A DNA stretch of 64,000 bases from Fervidibacter canadensis (GTDB taxonomy: Bacteria > Armatimonadota > Fervidibacteria > Fervidibacterales > Fervidibacteraceae), in assembly GCA_041446545.1 (NCBI GenBank), contig JBGOEJ010000014.1, positions 1 to 64,000 of the forward strand. The letters run 5' to 3'. Below the pieces are notes generated by a model, which saw only the letters and a program-made list of their open reading frames with translations, searched no databases and was not told the DNA's origin. Both the position numbers and the translations under genes were made by a program. The stretch's first letter is position 1. Each line of letters opens with the position of its first letter. Of this stretch, positions 8,048-16,866 are shown one piece after another.

Positions 8048-9391
8048 ATGGCAGGATGGACGAGGCGAAAGTTTTTGGGGTTGATGGGCGTCAGCGTGTT
8101 GGCGATGGGGGACGCAAAAATTTGCCGTTACGGAGGCTGGGGGAAGATGCGCTTCAAAGCGACGGGCTTTTTCCGAACGGAGCAAGTTAGCGGTGTTTGG
8201 TGGCTCGTTGACCCAGAGGGGCATCCTTTCCTCTCCAAAGGCGTCAACCATGTCAGTTTTCACGGCGACCACTGTCCTGCCCTCGGTTACTCACCCTACC
8301 ATCGGAATGTGTCGGCGAAATATGGCAGCGAAGAGAAGTGGGCGGAAGCGACGGCAAAGCGACTGCGCCAGTGGGGTTTCAATACCGTCGGAGCGTGGTC
8401 GTCGGCATCGCTATTTCCCTTGATGTCCTACACGCTCATCTTGAACATGGGCGCACGGGCGGGGGCAAATTGGCTTAAGGGCACTTTCCCCGATGTCTTT
8501 TCACCACAGTTTCGGCAAGTCTTGGACGATATCGCTGCCAAAGAATGCGCACCGCGCAAAAACGACCCGTTGCTCATCGGCTACTTCACCGACAACGAGT
8601 TGCGCTGGGGACCTGACTGGCGTTCGTCCCGTCATTTGCTGGACGACTACTTACTTTCGCTGCCACCCGATGCGCCGGGCAAAAAGGCGCTCTTGGACTT
8701 TTTCCGCAAGCGCTACTTGCGCATTGAAGGCTTCAACAAGGCGTGGGGCTTGAACTTGCCCGATTGGGATGCCCTGACCAAGTTGACGGAGTTGCCACCT
8801 GCGCCGACGGAAGCGTCGGAAAAGCAACGCCTCGCCGACCGTTTGGATTTTCTCCGCCTCATCGCCCGAGAATATTTCCGCGCCTGCCACGACGCCATCC
8901 GAAAGCACGACCCTCATCACCTGATTTTGGGCGTTCGGTTCGCAGGTTACGCTCCTCGTCCTGTCGTGGAAGCGATGGGCGATTTTGTGGATGTCGTCTC
9001 CTTTAACACCTACGCCTTTGAGCCGCCCGTCAAGGTGCTGGATGAACTGCACCAACTCACCCGCAAGCCCGTGATGATCACCGAGTTTTCCTTCAAGGCA
9101 ATGGACAGCGGGTTGCCCAACACAAAAGGCGCAGGTCAACCTGTCCCGACGCAAAAAGACCGCGCCGACCACTTTGAGCGGTTCGTGCAGGCATTAATGC
9201 GGTTGCCCTATTGCGTCGGCTACCATTGGTTTCAATGGAGCGACCAACCCGCCCAAGGACGCTTTGATGGCGAAAACAGCAACTTCGGGTTGGTCAAAGA
9301 GAACGACGAACCTTGGGAGTTGCTGACGCAGAGGATGAGCCAAGTAAACGCCCGCGTGGACGAGTGGCACGCTTCAGCCGCCAAAGGGTAA
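8048..9391 (+). CDS. Tat-exported glycoside hydrolase, agarase-like TIM barrel
   Basis: This 447-residue protein starts with the twin-arginine signal WTRRKFLGLMGVSV, so it is probably exported folded or lipid-anchored. VWWLVDPEGHPFLSKGVNHV (about 50-69) is the N-terminal strand typical of agarase-like clan GH-A enzymes. The predicted acid/base is Glu184 in GYFTDNELRWG and the predicted nucleophile is Glu346 in MITEFSFKAMD. The substrate is a polysaccharide or glycoside that I cannot name. An AGGAGGTGATG site precedes the ATG. Its last 18 bases overlap the convergent thpR gene. Confidence 0.75.
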   Translation: MAGWTRRKFLGLMGVSVLAMGDAKICRYGGWGKMRFKATGFFRTEQVSGVWWLVDPEGHPFLSKGVNHVSFHGDHCPALGYSPYHRNVSAKYGSEEKWAEATAKRLRQWGFNTVGAWSSASLFPLMSYTLILNMGARAGANWLKGTFPDVFSPQFRQVLDDIAAKECAPRKNDPLLIGYFTDNELRWGPDWRSSRHLLDDYLLSLPPDAPGKKALLDFFRKRYLRIEGFNKAWGLNLPDWDALTKLTELPPAPTEASEKQRLADRLDFLRLIAREYFRACHDAIRKHDPHHLILGVRFAGYAPRPVVEAMGDFVDVVSFNTYAFEPPVKVLDELHQLTRKPVMITEFSFKAMDSGLPNTKGAGQPVPTQKDRADHFERFVQALMRLPYCVGYHWFQWSDQPAQGRFDGENSNFGLVKENDEPWELLTQRMSQVNARVDEWHASAAKG

Positions 9392-9937
9392 CTGCGCCAA
9401 GGGCGTGTAAGTGGGACCTTCGCGGGAGAGGTCGCTGCGAAAGAGCGTCAGGTGGCGAACGGTCACGACGCCGAAAGAAACATCCGCGTGTCCGCGCAAG
9501 GTAGCGAGAACGGGGGCTATTCCCTGCATCGCTTTGACGCGCCCGATAGTGATGTGGGGATGGTAAGGACGCCCTTCGTGGGCAAAACCCAGACGCTCCA
9601 TCCCTTGCTCAATTTGGCGCTGCAAGGTGAGTAACTCTTGGGGCGCTTCCACGCCGACCCACAAAACGCGAGGACGGCGCAAATCGGGAAACCCGCCGAC
9701 ACCTTTCACGGCGAAAGTGAAGGGCAGCGTCGCTTGGGCGATGGCGCTCAAAGTTGCGGTGATAGTGGCGATTTGCCCTTCCGCCACCTCGCCCAAAAAC
9801 TTCAGCGTCAGGTGCAGGTTTTCTGGTTCCACCCATTTGATGGGCGCAGGCATTCGCTGTAACGCCTTCAGCAACTTTGTCAAGTTCGTCCGCACCTCAG
9901 CGCTGAGTTCTAATGCGACGAAACTGCGGATAAGCAT
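9374..9937 (-). CDS. thpR: RNA 2',3'-cyclic phosphodiesterase (2H/LigT family)
   Basis: This 187-residue 2H-phosphoesterase opens 2',3'-cyclic phosphate RNA ends. The two catalytic HxT/S motifs are HLTL (in EPENLHLTLKFLGEV) and HITI (in YHPHITIGRV). The start ATG at 9937 (LIRSFVALEL) follows GAGGGTGAGTGCGCC and fits the family N-terminus better than an upstream in-frame start at 9970. The 3' end overlaps the convergent hydrolase gene by 18 bases. It is divergent from aspS across 147 bases. Confidence 0.9.
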   Translation of the reverse strand: MLIRSFVALELSAEVRTNLTKLLKALQRMPAPIKWVEPENLHLTLKFLGEVAEGQIATITATLSAIAQATLPFTFAVKGVGGFPDLRRPRVLWVGVEAPQELLTLQRQIEQGMERLGFAHEGRPYHPHITIGRVKAMQGIAPVLATLRGHADVSFGVVTVRHLTLFRSDLSREGPTYTPLAQLPFGG

Positions 9938-10084
9938 GGCGCACTCACCCTCACTGGGAAACTTGGGCACGCCGCTCGGCTTAAACTCTGTCGCGGCTGA
10001 TAGTCACTCAACAGGGAAGCGCCGGCATGCAGGCACGCTTGGATGTGGCAAAGTTTTTGTCGGCACTCAAAGGAGGTCGCCACC

Positions 10085-11983
10085 ATGCTCAAGACCCATT
10101 GCTGCGGTGAATTGCGCCCATCCCACATCGGTGAGACGGTGACTTTGTGCGGTTGGGTCCATCGCGTCCGAGACCACGGCGGTGTCGTTTTCATTGACTT
10201 GCGGGACCGCAGTGGCGTCGTCCAATGTGTCTTTGACCCGCAAGATTGCCCGAAGGAAGTTGTGGCGGCGGCGCAGGAAGTGGGCAATGAGTGGGTGTTA
10301 AAAATTGTGGGCATCGTCGCCCGCCGCCCCGCTGGCACGGAAAATCCCAAGTTGCCGACGGGCGAAATTGAAGTGCGAGGGCGCGCTTTGGAAGTCCTTA
10401 ATCCCGCCAAACCGTTGCCCTTTTCGGTGACCGCCGACGACTTGAATGTGGACGAATGGGTGCGCCTCAAGTATCGCTACTTGGATTTGCGCCGCAAACG
10501 GATGCGGGACATCTTGGAGTTGCGCCACCGCTTCGTTAAAGCCGTCCGAGACTTTATGGACGAAAACGGCTTTTGGGAAATTGAAACGCCCCTCCTTTGG
10601 AAGCACACGCCCGAAGGCGCCAGAGAATTTTTGGTGCCATCACGATTGCATGCGGGCAAGTTTTTCGTTTTGCCCCAGTCGCCTCAAATCGCCAAGCAAC
10701 TCTTGATGGTGGCGGGCATAGAGCGTTACTTCCAAATCGCCCGCTGCCTTCGCGACGAAGACCCTCGCGCCGACCGCCAACTTGAATTCACCCAGATTGA
10801 CTTGGAAATGAGTTTCGTCAGTGCCGACGACATCTACGACTTGGTGGAACGGATGCTGCAGTATGCGTTGGAGAAAGCGGCGGGCATCAAAATCGCCATC
10901 CCCTTTCCTCGCCTCTCTTACGCCGAGGCGATGGCACGCTTTGGCAGCGACAAGCCCGACTTGCGGTTCGGCATGGAGTTGGTGGACATCACCGACATCG
11001 TGGCGCAAAGCAACTTACGTGCCTTCACTGAGGCGGTTGCAAAGGGCGGTCAAGTGAAGGCACTGCGTGTGCCCAACATGGCGACAGCCTCCCGCAAGGA
11101 CATCGCCGACTTGACGGAATTTGCCAAACGCTACGGAGCAAAGGGTTTGGCGACCTTTGCGTTGGGCGACGGTGAAGTCCGTTCACAAGTCGCCAAGTTT
11201 TTGAGCGATGGAGAATTGCGCGCCATCTTTGACCGATGCGGAGCGCAGCAGGGTGACTTGGTTTTGGTCGTCGCCGACCAACCGGAGGTTGTCGCTGAAG
11301 TGTTGGGCAATTTGCGGTTGAAGTTGGGACGGCAATTGGGCTTGGCGGCGAACGGGCAAAGTGAGTGGCACTTTTTGTGGGTGACCGATTTCCCCTTGTT
11401 GCAATGGGATGACGAGGAAAGGCGCTACACGCCGTCGCACCATCCCTTCACCTCGCCTTACCCCGATGACTTGCCGTTGTTGGAGGAAGGCGTGCAAGCC
11501 CTTGACAATCCCAACTACCCCATCCCTAAAGGGCATCGTGACCATCCCCTCAGCAAGGTGCGGGCTTACGCCTACGATATCGTCCTCAACGGTTACGAAA
11601 TTGGAGGTGGCAGCATCCGAATTCACCGACGCAAAGTGCAGGAGTTAGTCTTTCGCGCCATTGAATTGCCACCGGAAGAGGCTCGGCGCAAGTTCGGCTT
11701 TTTGCTGGATGCCTTTGAGTTCGGCGCGCCACCGCACGGCGGCATCGCTTTGGGCTTAGACCGCATCATCGCCTTGATCGCAGGATGCGAAGCGACGGCA
11801 CCTGAAACAGGACTGCCTTACCTGAACATCCGTGAGGTCATCGCCTTCCCCAAGACGAGCACGATGCAAGACCCCTTGACAGGTGCTCCGACCCCTGTGG
11901 ACGAAAAAGTCCTTGCCGAACAGCATATCGCTTTGCGCCCTGAAGCCTTGGAAGCGCTAAAGCGGGAAGCGATGGAACTGTGA
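10085..11983 (+). CDS. aspS: Aspartyl-tRNA synthetase, bacterial type
   Basis: This class IIb synthetase charges tRNA-Asp, and possibly also tRNA-Asn if the organism uses the amidotransferase route. The 632 residues comprise an N-terminal OB anticodon-binding domain (ETVTLCGWVHRVRDHGG), a catalytic core with motif 2 around RYFQIARCLRDEDPRADRQ, a GAD-type bacterial insertion, and motif 3 in GIALGLDRIIALIAG. The ATG at 10085 directly follows AAAGGAGGTCGCCACC, so the longer reading frame upstream is not used. It begins a plus-strand run with the DUF2007 and DUF5107 genes. Confidence 0.97.
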   Translation: MLKTHCCGELRPSHIGETVTLCGWVHRVRDHGGVVFIDLRDRSGVVQCVFDPQDCPKEVVAAAQEVGNEWVLKIVGIVARRPAGTENPKLPTGEIEVRGRALEVLNPAKPLPFSVTADDLNVDEWVRLKYRYLDLRRKRMRDILELRHRFVKAVRDFMDENGFWEIETPLLWKHTPEGAREFLVPSRLHAGKFFVLPQSPQIAKQLLMVAGIERYFQIARCLRDEDPRADRQLEFTQIDLEMSFVSADDIYDLVERMLQYALEKAAGIKIAIPFPRLSYAEAMARFGSDKPDLRFGMELVDITDIVAQSNLRAFTEAVAKGGQVKALRVPNMATASRKDIADLTEFAKRYGAKGLATFALGDGEVRSQVAKFLSDGELRAIFDRCGAQQGDLVLVVADQPEVVAEVLGNLRLKLGRQLGLAANGQSEWHFLWVTDFPLLQWDDEERRYTPSHHPFTSPYPDDLPLLEEGVQALDNPNYPIPKGHRDHPLSKVRAYAYDIVLNGYEIGGGSIRIHRRKVQELVFRAIELPPEEARRKFGFLLDAFEFGAPPHGGIALGLDRIIALIAGCEATAPETGLPYLNIREVIAFPKTSTMQDPLTGAPTPVDEKVLAEQHIALRPEALEALKREAMEL

Positions 11984-12006
11984 GGCTTTTCGGATGGTGA
12001 TTTGCC

Positions 12007-12252
12007 ATGAGCGATTGGGTGGAACTGATGACGGGCTTGCTCAGCGAAGTTTCGGTGGCGCAATCGTGGCTGAACGCCAACGGCATCCCGACTTTTGTGC
12101 GCGACGCCGACCCTTACACGGGCAACAAGACGCTGCTGGTGCCAGCATCCAAATTGGCACAAGCCCGCCACCTGCTTCGGTTGTTAGCCACTGCCCCCCA
12201 CGACGGTGGCGAGGAGCAAACGGGAAGTGACGAAGGGATAGGTGGCGAGTGA
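12007..12252 (+). CDS. DUF2007-like small protein
   Basis: This 81-residue protein has the DUF2007 pattern: a helix (LSEVSVAQSWLNANGIPTFVRD) followed by a strand and LLVPASKLAQARHLLRLL. Such domains are annotated as putative signal-transducing or PII-like modules, but no activity is established. It ends with a polar acidic tail. Its stop codon shares a base with the start of the next gene (TGATG), so the two are translationally coupled. It starts 23 bases after aspS. Confidence 0.7.
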   Translation: MSDWVELMTGLLSEVSVAQSWLNANGIPTFVRDADPYTGNKTLLVPASKLAQARHLLRLLATAPHDGGEEQTGSDEGIGGE

Positions 12253-15200
12253 TGAAAAAAGCCAAAAAGGCAAACATCGGCGAACCCGTGAAGAGGTCGG
12301 TCACTTCGCTGCGGTTGCCGATGTCCCGCTTTAACGAAGACCCGTTCCCACCGTTGCAGCGGACGGGCACTTCGCGGGTCTACCCTTACCCGATGCAGGA
12401 CGACATCACCGATGAGTTGACCGAGCGAGAGTTCACTGCCGTCGTCCTTGACAACGGTTTTCTCAAAGTCACCGTCCTGCCCGACTTCGGCGGGCACATC
12501 CTTTCGGTGCGCGATTTGAAAAACGACTGCGAAGTTTTCTACCACAACCTTCCGCTCAAGTTCGGTTTGATCGCTTTGCGGGGCGCTTGGTATTCTGGCG
12601 GGCTTGAGTTCAACTTTCCGCAAGTCGGTCACACGGTCACGACCAATGACCCACTCCCTTGGCACTTGACAGAAAACCCTGACGGCAGCGCCACGCTTTT
12701 CCTCGGCGGGATTGAGCGGTTGACGAGGATGGCTTGGGTGGCGAGCGTGACTTTGAGACCGAACGATTGGCGCTTGCACACCCGCATCTGGCTTTTCAAC
12801 CGAACACCCTTTTGGCATCGCATCTACTTTTGGACGAATGTCGGCGTGGCTGCCCGTGAGGATTTCCGCTTTTTGCTCCCGTGCACGCAAGTGTTTTCTT
12901 GGTGGTGGGGCGCTCGCGGCGTCGCCAACTTCCCTATTCAGGACGCCTCTGATTTGAGCCTCTATGTGACCCACAAGCGACCGACTGACTTGTTTGCGAA
13001 GGATTTGCGTGCCGATTGGTTTGGCTGCTACTACGAGCAACTTGACTACGGCGTTCTGCATTACGCCAACAGATTTGAAGTCCAAGGTCGCAAACTCTGG
13101 ACATGGGGCACATCGGAACACGGTGCTTGGTGGATAAAGTTGCTGAGCGACAAGGGCGAACCCTATTGCGAAATCCAAAGCGGTCGCTTCGTCCATCAAG
13201 GCGTCCACCGCTTGATGCCGCCGCGAGCCGTTGAAACTTGGAAAGAGGCTTGGTTTCCTGTCTGGAGGCTTGGCGGTGTCGTTCACGCTTCCGACACCAT
13301 CGCGCTCAACGCAGAACGAACGGGCAACCAACTTCCCTTGCGATTGTTTGCCCTCGTGCCCATTGACGACGCCACCATCACGGTTACGCAGAGCAAGCAA
13401 GTTTTGGGACGAACTCGCTTTCCCTTGCCTGCAGGCGAACCTGTGACTCTCGCCATCGGGTTGCGAAACGATGAGCCTGTTTCCGTCATCGTCCAAGATG
13501 GCAAACGAACCGTTTTGCAAGTCCGACTGATTGTCAAGGGACACGAGAAGGTTATCGCCGATTACAGCGATGAGCCTGCGCCGCATATCGGTTTGCTTGA
13601 GCAACCAATGGGCGAACCGAAAACGCTGACGGAATGGTTGCGGAAGGCGAGAGAACATGAGGAGCGCAACGAGTTGGACGCAGCGGCTGAATGTTACCGC
13701 AAAGCCTTTTCCCTTGACCCGCAATGTGTCGCAGCGATGAACGGGTTGGCTCAGTGGCATCTCAAGCGCGGCGAATTTCAGCAAGGGCGAGAGTGGGCGC
13801 AAAAAGCGCTGCAAATTGACCCACAAAATGACGATGCGCTATGGTGGCTGGCAGTCGCAAGTTACTGGGACGAGGGACGCAGGAGGAGTGGAGACGCAAT
13901 GGCTGGGCTTTGGGCGCTGACGAGGAGCAACACTTACGCTGCCGCTGCGTTTGCGATGCTGGGCGAATTCGCACTGCGCCGCAACGACTATCACGCTGCC
14001 CTTGACTGTTTTGCTCGTGCGTTGGAACGCAACCCACAGGACAGCAAAGCGTTGGCACTGGCTGCCTTCGCTGCCCGCAAGTTGGGTGATGTTGAATTGG
14101 CGCAAGCGTATTTGCGACGATGTGAACAAACCAACCCCCTTGAACCGCTGCTTTGGAGTGAACGGCACTTCTTAAGGGAAGCGGGACGAGGGGCGCGGGA
14201 CGAGGAAACGGTTTTGGAGCGGATTTTTGTTGACGATGCGTTGTGGCTTGATGCGGCTTGCGATTATGAGCAAGTTGGCGCTTGGGGAACCGTCAGCGTT
14301 TGGCTCGCAGTCGCAAAGCGGCATATGGAGCGCAACGGTCAAGTCAACCCGATGCTGCTTTACCATGCCGCCTATGCCATGTGGCGGATGGGTAAGTTGG
14401 CTGAAGCGATATCGCTGGCAAACGAAGCGCAAAAGCAATCGCCCATGTTCGTCTTCCCGCATCGGCACGAAGACGCAAAGGCACTTCAAGTGGCGTTGAC
14501 CCTCAATCCCGACGACGCGCTGGCTCATTCCTTGCTTGGCACTTGGCTCGCCTCGGTCGGGCGATGGGATGAAGCGATGAGGCATTGGGAGAGGGTTACA
14601 AGGGACACGGGACAAGGGACACGGGGCAAAGGAGTTGAGGGCGAGGCTTGCGCTGAGCCAATCCAGAGCGCATTGCAAGTTTTGGCGTGGCGAAATATTG
14701 GGCTTGCGAACAGGCTTGCCAAAAACGATTTGCCCGCTGCCGAACAAGCCTACGACAGAGCCATTGAACTTCTATCCCGTGACCCGTCTCTCCTGTTCCC
14801 TTACGCTTGGAGGCTTTGGCTTGAGCGTGACATCGTGCTTTCGGCGATGGGACAACACGAAAAGCGAACGCAATTGTTTGAGGCTGCTCCCGACGAAGTT
14901 CGCTCCAAGCCGCAAATTGCTGCCCGTTGGGCTGAGGCTTGTGCGAGGGCTGGCGATTACGAAAAGACGGTTGAGTTACTCTCTCAAGGCAACTTTAAGC
15001 CTTGGGAGGGCGAGTTTGCGTTGCGGGAACTTTGGAAAGAAGCGAACATGCAACTTGGGCACAAAGCGATGGCGCAAGGCGACTTTGCGAAGGCGCGCCA
15101 GCACTTTGAGGCTGCCGCCGATTACCCTGCGAACTTGAATGTCGGGCGACCGCATTGGACGGACGATGCTGATGCCCTCTTTTGGGCAGGTTGGTGCGCT

Positions 15201-15353
15201 TTGAAGATGGGCGACAGGGAAGGCGCAAGGGAACTTTTGAAACAAGCGGCAACAGAGAACCAACCGCCCAATGCGAGAACCGCCGAGTTCAAAGGCCAAG
15301 CCCAAGAGTTGTCGCAAAAAATGACAGGGCATGAGGGACAAGAGGCGAAGTGA
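12252..15353 (+). CDS. DUF5107 domain plus TPR-repeat protein
   Basis: This 1,033-residue protein has a DUF5107-type N-terminal region (residues about 30-330: VTVLPDFGGHILSVRDLKN, the GAWYSGGLEFNFPQVGH stretch) that resembles aldose-epimerase/galactose-mutarotase-like beta sandwiches. A tetratricopeptide region follows from about 450 to the end (for example DAAAECYRKAFSLDPQCVAAMNGLAQWH). No signal peptide is seen, and function is unknown. A carbohydrate-related role is suggested by the fold and by related multi-TPR proteins. Three GGGAC-type repeats lie in its TPR half (13867, 14181, 14602), expanding loops with Arg/Gly/Asp-rich peptide. The start overlaps the DUF2007 stop. Confidence 0.8.
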   Translation: MKKAKKANIGEPVKRSVTSLRLPMSRFNEDPFPPLQRTGTSRVYPYPMQDDITDELTEREFTAVVLDNGFLKVTVLPDFGGHILSVRDLKNDCEVFYHNLPLKFGLIALRGAWYSGGLEFNFPQVGHTVTTNDPLPWHLTENPDGSATLFLGGIERLTRMAWVASVTLRPNDWRLHTRIWLFNRTPFWHRIYFWTNVGVAAREDFRFLLPCTQVFSWWWGARGVANFPIQDASDLSLYVTHKRPTDLFAKDLRADWFGCYYEQLDYGVLHYANRFEVQGRKLWTWGTSEHGAWWIKLLSDKGEPYCEIQSGRFVHQGVHRLMPPRAVETWKEAWFPVWRLGGVVHASDTIALNAERTGNQLPLRLFALVPIDDATITVTQSKQVLGRTRFPLPAGEPVTLAIGLRNDEPVSVIVQDGKRTVLQVRLIVKGHEKVIADYSDEPAPHIGLLEQPMGEPKTLTEWLRKAREHEERNELDAAAECYRKAFSLDPQCVAAMNGLAQWHLKRGEFQQGREWAQKALQIDPQNDDALWWLAVASYWDEGRRRSGDAMAGLWALTRSNTYAAAAFAMLGEFALRRNDYHAALDCFARALERNPQDSKALALAAFAARKLGDVELAQAYLRRCEQTNPLEPLLWSERHFLREAGRGARDEETVLERIFVDDALWLDAACDYEQVGAWGTVSVWLAVAKRHMERNGQVNPMLLYHAAYAMWRMGKLAEAISLANEAQKQSPMFVFPHRHEDAKALQVALTLNPDDALAHSLLGTWLASVGRWDEAMRHWERVTRDTGQGTRGKGVEGEACAEPIQSALQVLAWRNIGLANRLAKNDLPAAEQAYDRAIELLSRDPSLLFPYAWRLWLERDIVLSAMGQHEKRTQLFEAAPDEVRSKPQIAARWAEACARAGDYEKTVELLSQGNFKPWEGEFALRELWKEANMQLGHKAMAQGDFAKARQHFEAAADYPANLNVGRPHWTDDADALFWAGWCALKMGDREGARELLKQAATENQPPNARTAEFKGQAQELSQKMTGHEGQEAK
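13867..13890 (+). repeat. GGGAC-family repeat in DUF5107-TPR gene (copy 1)
   Basis: The G-rich segment GGGACGAGGGACGCAGGA followed by a decayed tail encodes Trp-Asp-Glu-Gly-Arg-Arg-Arg-Ser-Gly-Asp in a TPR linker. Its first 18 bases are identical to the start of the copies in trpA (40147-40172) and xerC (47036-47061). It lies on the coding strand. Confidence 0.75.
14181..14208 (+). repeat. GGGAC-family repeat in DUF5107-TPR gene (copy 2)
   Basis: Two GGGACGAG units separated by a short G-rich spacer encode Gly-Arg-Gly-Ala-Arg-Asp-Glu-Glu in the same gene. This is a more decayed member of the family, on the coding strand. Confidence 0.65.
14602..14634 (+). repeat. GGGAC-family repeat in DUF5107-TPR gene (copy 3)
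   Basis: This 33-base segment matches 46996-47028 (minus strand, xerC) at 30 of 33 positions. It encodes Arg-Asp-Thr-Gly-Gln-Gly-Thr-Arg-Gly-Lys-Gly, versus Trp-Asp-Thr-Gly-Gln-Gly-Thr-Arg-Asp-Arg-Gly in XerC. Reading phase and strand are the same in both genes. Confidence 0.9.
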
Positions 15354-15377
15354 CAGGGAGTGAGAAGGGAAACGGCG

Positions 15378-16139
15378 ATGCGCCTCAAAGTGATGACGCT
15401 GAACGTCTGGGGCTACAACGGCGATTGGGAGCGACGGCGAGGGTTGATCGGGGAGTTGCTCCAGAGGGAGCAACCTGATGTCGTGGGGTTGCAGGAAGTG
15501 TGTGATTGGCGGCGGTTCAACGCTGAGGGTGACCACCAGTTGCACCAACTGGCTCGCCTTGCAGGTTACCCCTTCTCTCACTTCCAACCCGCTTATCGCT
15601 GCCCCGACAAAATGTTGGGACAAGGCATTTTAAGCCACCACCCGCTCGTTGCCGTTGCCTGTTTGCCTTTTCCACAAGACCCCAACGACCCAAAAGACAC
15701 CGAAGACCGCGTGGCGGTTTGGACACAAGTGGCGATGCCCGACGGCATCGTTGAAATCGCCGTCACGCATCTCTCTCTTTCCCCGATGGCAAGAGAACGA
15801 AGCGTCCGACGGTTAGTTGATTGGTTGTGGCGACGGAGTGATGCGCCCAAAATCCTGATGGGTGACTTGAACGATGCGCCCAATTCGCCGACGCTGCGGT
15901 TTTTGCTTTGCGAAGCGACCCCTCCCCTCGCCGATGCTTGGGCGTTGGCGCATCCCGATGAACACGGTTTCACCTTCCCCAGTCACGCCCCGCAGCATCG
16001 CATTGACTATGTGCTCTTCGCCCCACCTGACGCCTTCGTCGTGGACGACATTCACCTTGTCGGTGACACCCATGACGCCAACGGCACTTACCCCTCCGAC
16101 CATTTGGGCATTGTCGCTGTCCTGCGCATAATTGCGTGA
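15378..16139 (+). CDS. Endonuclease/exonuclease/phosphatase (EEP) family hydrolase
   Basis: This 253-residue metal-dependent phosphoesterase has the EEP/DNase I fold: LKVMTLNVWGYNGDW at the start (Asn metal ligand), VVGLQEVCDWRR (Glu ligand), LMGDLNDAPNSPTLRF (catalytic Asp-Asn pair) and YPSDHLGIVAVL at the end (catalytic Asp-His). No signal peptide is seen, so it is probably cytoplasmic. Substrate could be a phospholipid, nucleic acid or small phosphodiester. The ATG at 15378 follows AGAAGGGAAACGGCG. It lies 24 bases after the DUF5107-TPR gene and is probably co-transcribed. Confidence 0.85.
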   Translation: MRLKVMTLNVWGYNGDWERRRGLIGELLQREQPDVVGLQEVCDWRRFNAEGDHQLHQLARLAGYPFSHFQPAYRCPDKMLGQGILSHHPLVAVACLPFPQDPNDPKDTEDRVAVWTQVAMPDGIVEIAVTHLSLSPMARERSVRRLVDWLWRRSDAPKILMGDLNDAPNSPTLRFLLCEATPPLADAWALAHPDEHGFTFPSHAPQHRIDYVLFAPPDAFVVDDIHLVGDTHDANGTYPSDHLGIVAVLRIIA

Positions 16140-16240
16140 GGGGATGGAAGGTGGCGTTTCAGTTCGGGAATTTGCTTCGGGCAAAATTTTACGGCTCGGC
16201 GGCACAAAGGCGATGGAAAATTTAAGCGGAGGTGAGCAGC

Positions 16241-16828
16241 ATGGGTGAAGTAATGCGGGAAGTGACGCTGGCGACAGGGCAAGTTCTCCGTATCGTTCGG
16301 GGTGACATCACGCAGGAGCAAGTGGACGCCATCGTCAACGCTGCCAATTCACACCTCAAACATGGTGGGGGCGTGGCGGCTGCCATCGTCCGAAGGGGCG
16401 GTGAAATCATTCAGCAGGAAAGCGATGAGTGGGTGCGCCGACACGGGCTTGTCCCGACGGGGCAAGTCGCTGTCACAAGTGCTGGCAACCTGCCCGCTAA
16501 ATTCGTCGTCCACGCCGTCGGTCCTGTGTGGGGTGAGCACCCGCCCGAACGCGCCGATGAATTGCTGCGTAGCGCCGTTTGGAACAGCCTTGCCGCTGCC
16601 CACGAGCGAAACTGTCAGAGCATTGCTTTGCCTGCCATCAGTGCCGGGATTTTCGGCTTCCCGAAAGACCGCTGTGCTGCCATCTTGCTGGACACCGCCC
16701 GCCAATTCTGTGAGCAAAATCCCGATAGCCCCCTGCGCGACATCCGTTTCGTCCTCTTTGATGAGCCCACTTTCCAAACTTTCGTGGCGGTTTTTGATGA
16801 GCGTTTCGCCCAGAAGGGAGAGTGCTGA
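16241..16828 (+). CDS. Macro-domain protein (ADP-ribose/O-acetyl-ADP-ribose processing)
   Basis: This 195-residue stand-alone macro domain binds and probably hydrolyses ADP-ribose derivatives. It begins with strand RIVRGDITQEQVDAIVNAANSHLKHGGGVAAAI, which holds the conserved Asp, Asn and Gly-rich loop. AVGPVWGEH and ALPAISAGIFGFP form the distal ribose and phosphate loops. The ATG at 16241 follows GGAGGTGAGCAGC. About 100 bases with no clear feature separate it from the EEP gene. The next gene starts 38 bases later. No nearby ADP-ribosyltransferase is visible, so the partner is unknown. Confidence 0.9.
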   Translation: MGEVMREVTLATGQVLRIVRGDITQEQVDAIVNAANSHLKHGGGVAAAIVRRGGEIIQQESDEWVRRHGLVPTGQVAVTSAGNLPAKFVVHAVGPVWGEHPPERADELLRSAVWNSLAAAHERNCQSIALPAISAGIFGFPKDRCAAILLDTARQFCEQNPDSPLRDIRFVLFDEPTFQTFVAVFDERFAQKGEC

Positions 16829-16866
16829 GAGCGTTTGATAGCCCTTCTGACACGGAGGCGACGGAG

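Noticed and set aside
12114..13826. 570-codon open frame antisense to the DUF5107-TPR gene
   Set aside because: The plus-strand protein has clear DUF5107 and TPR patterns; the minus frame has low-complexity sequence and no recognisable motif. Long antisense frames arise here from GC-rich codon bias.
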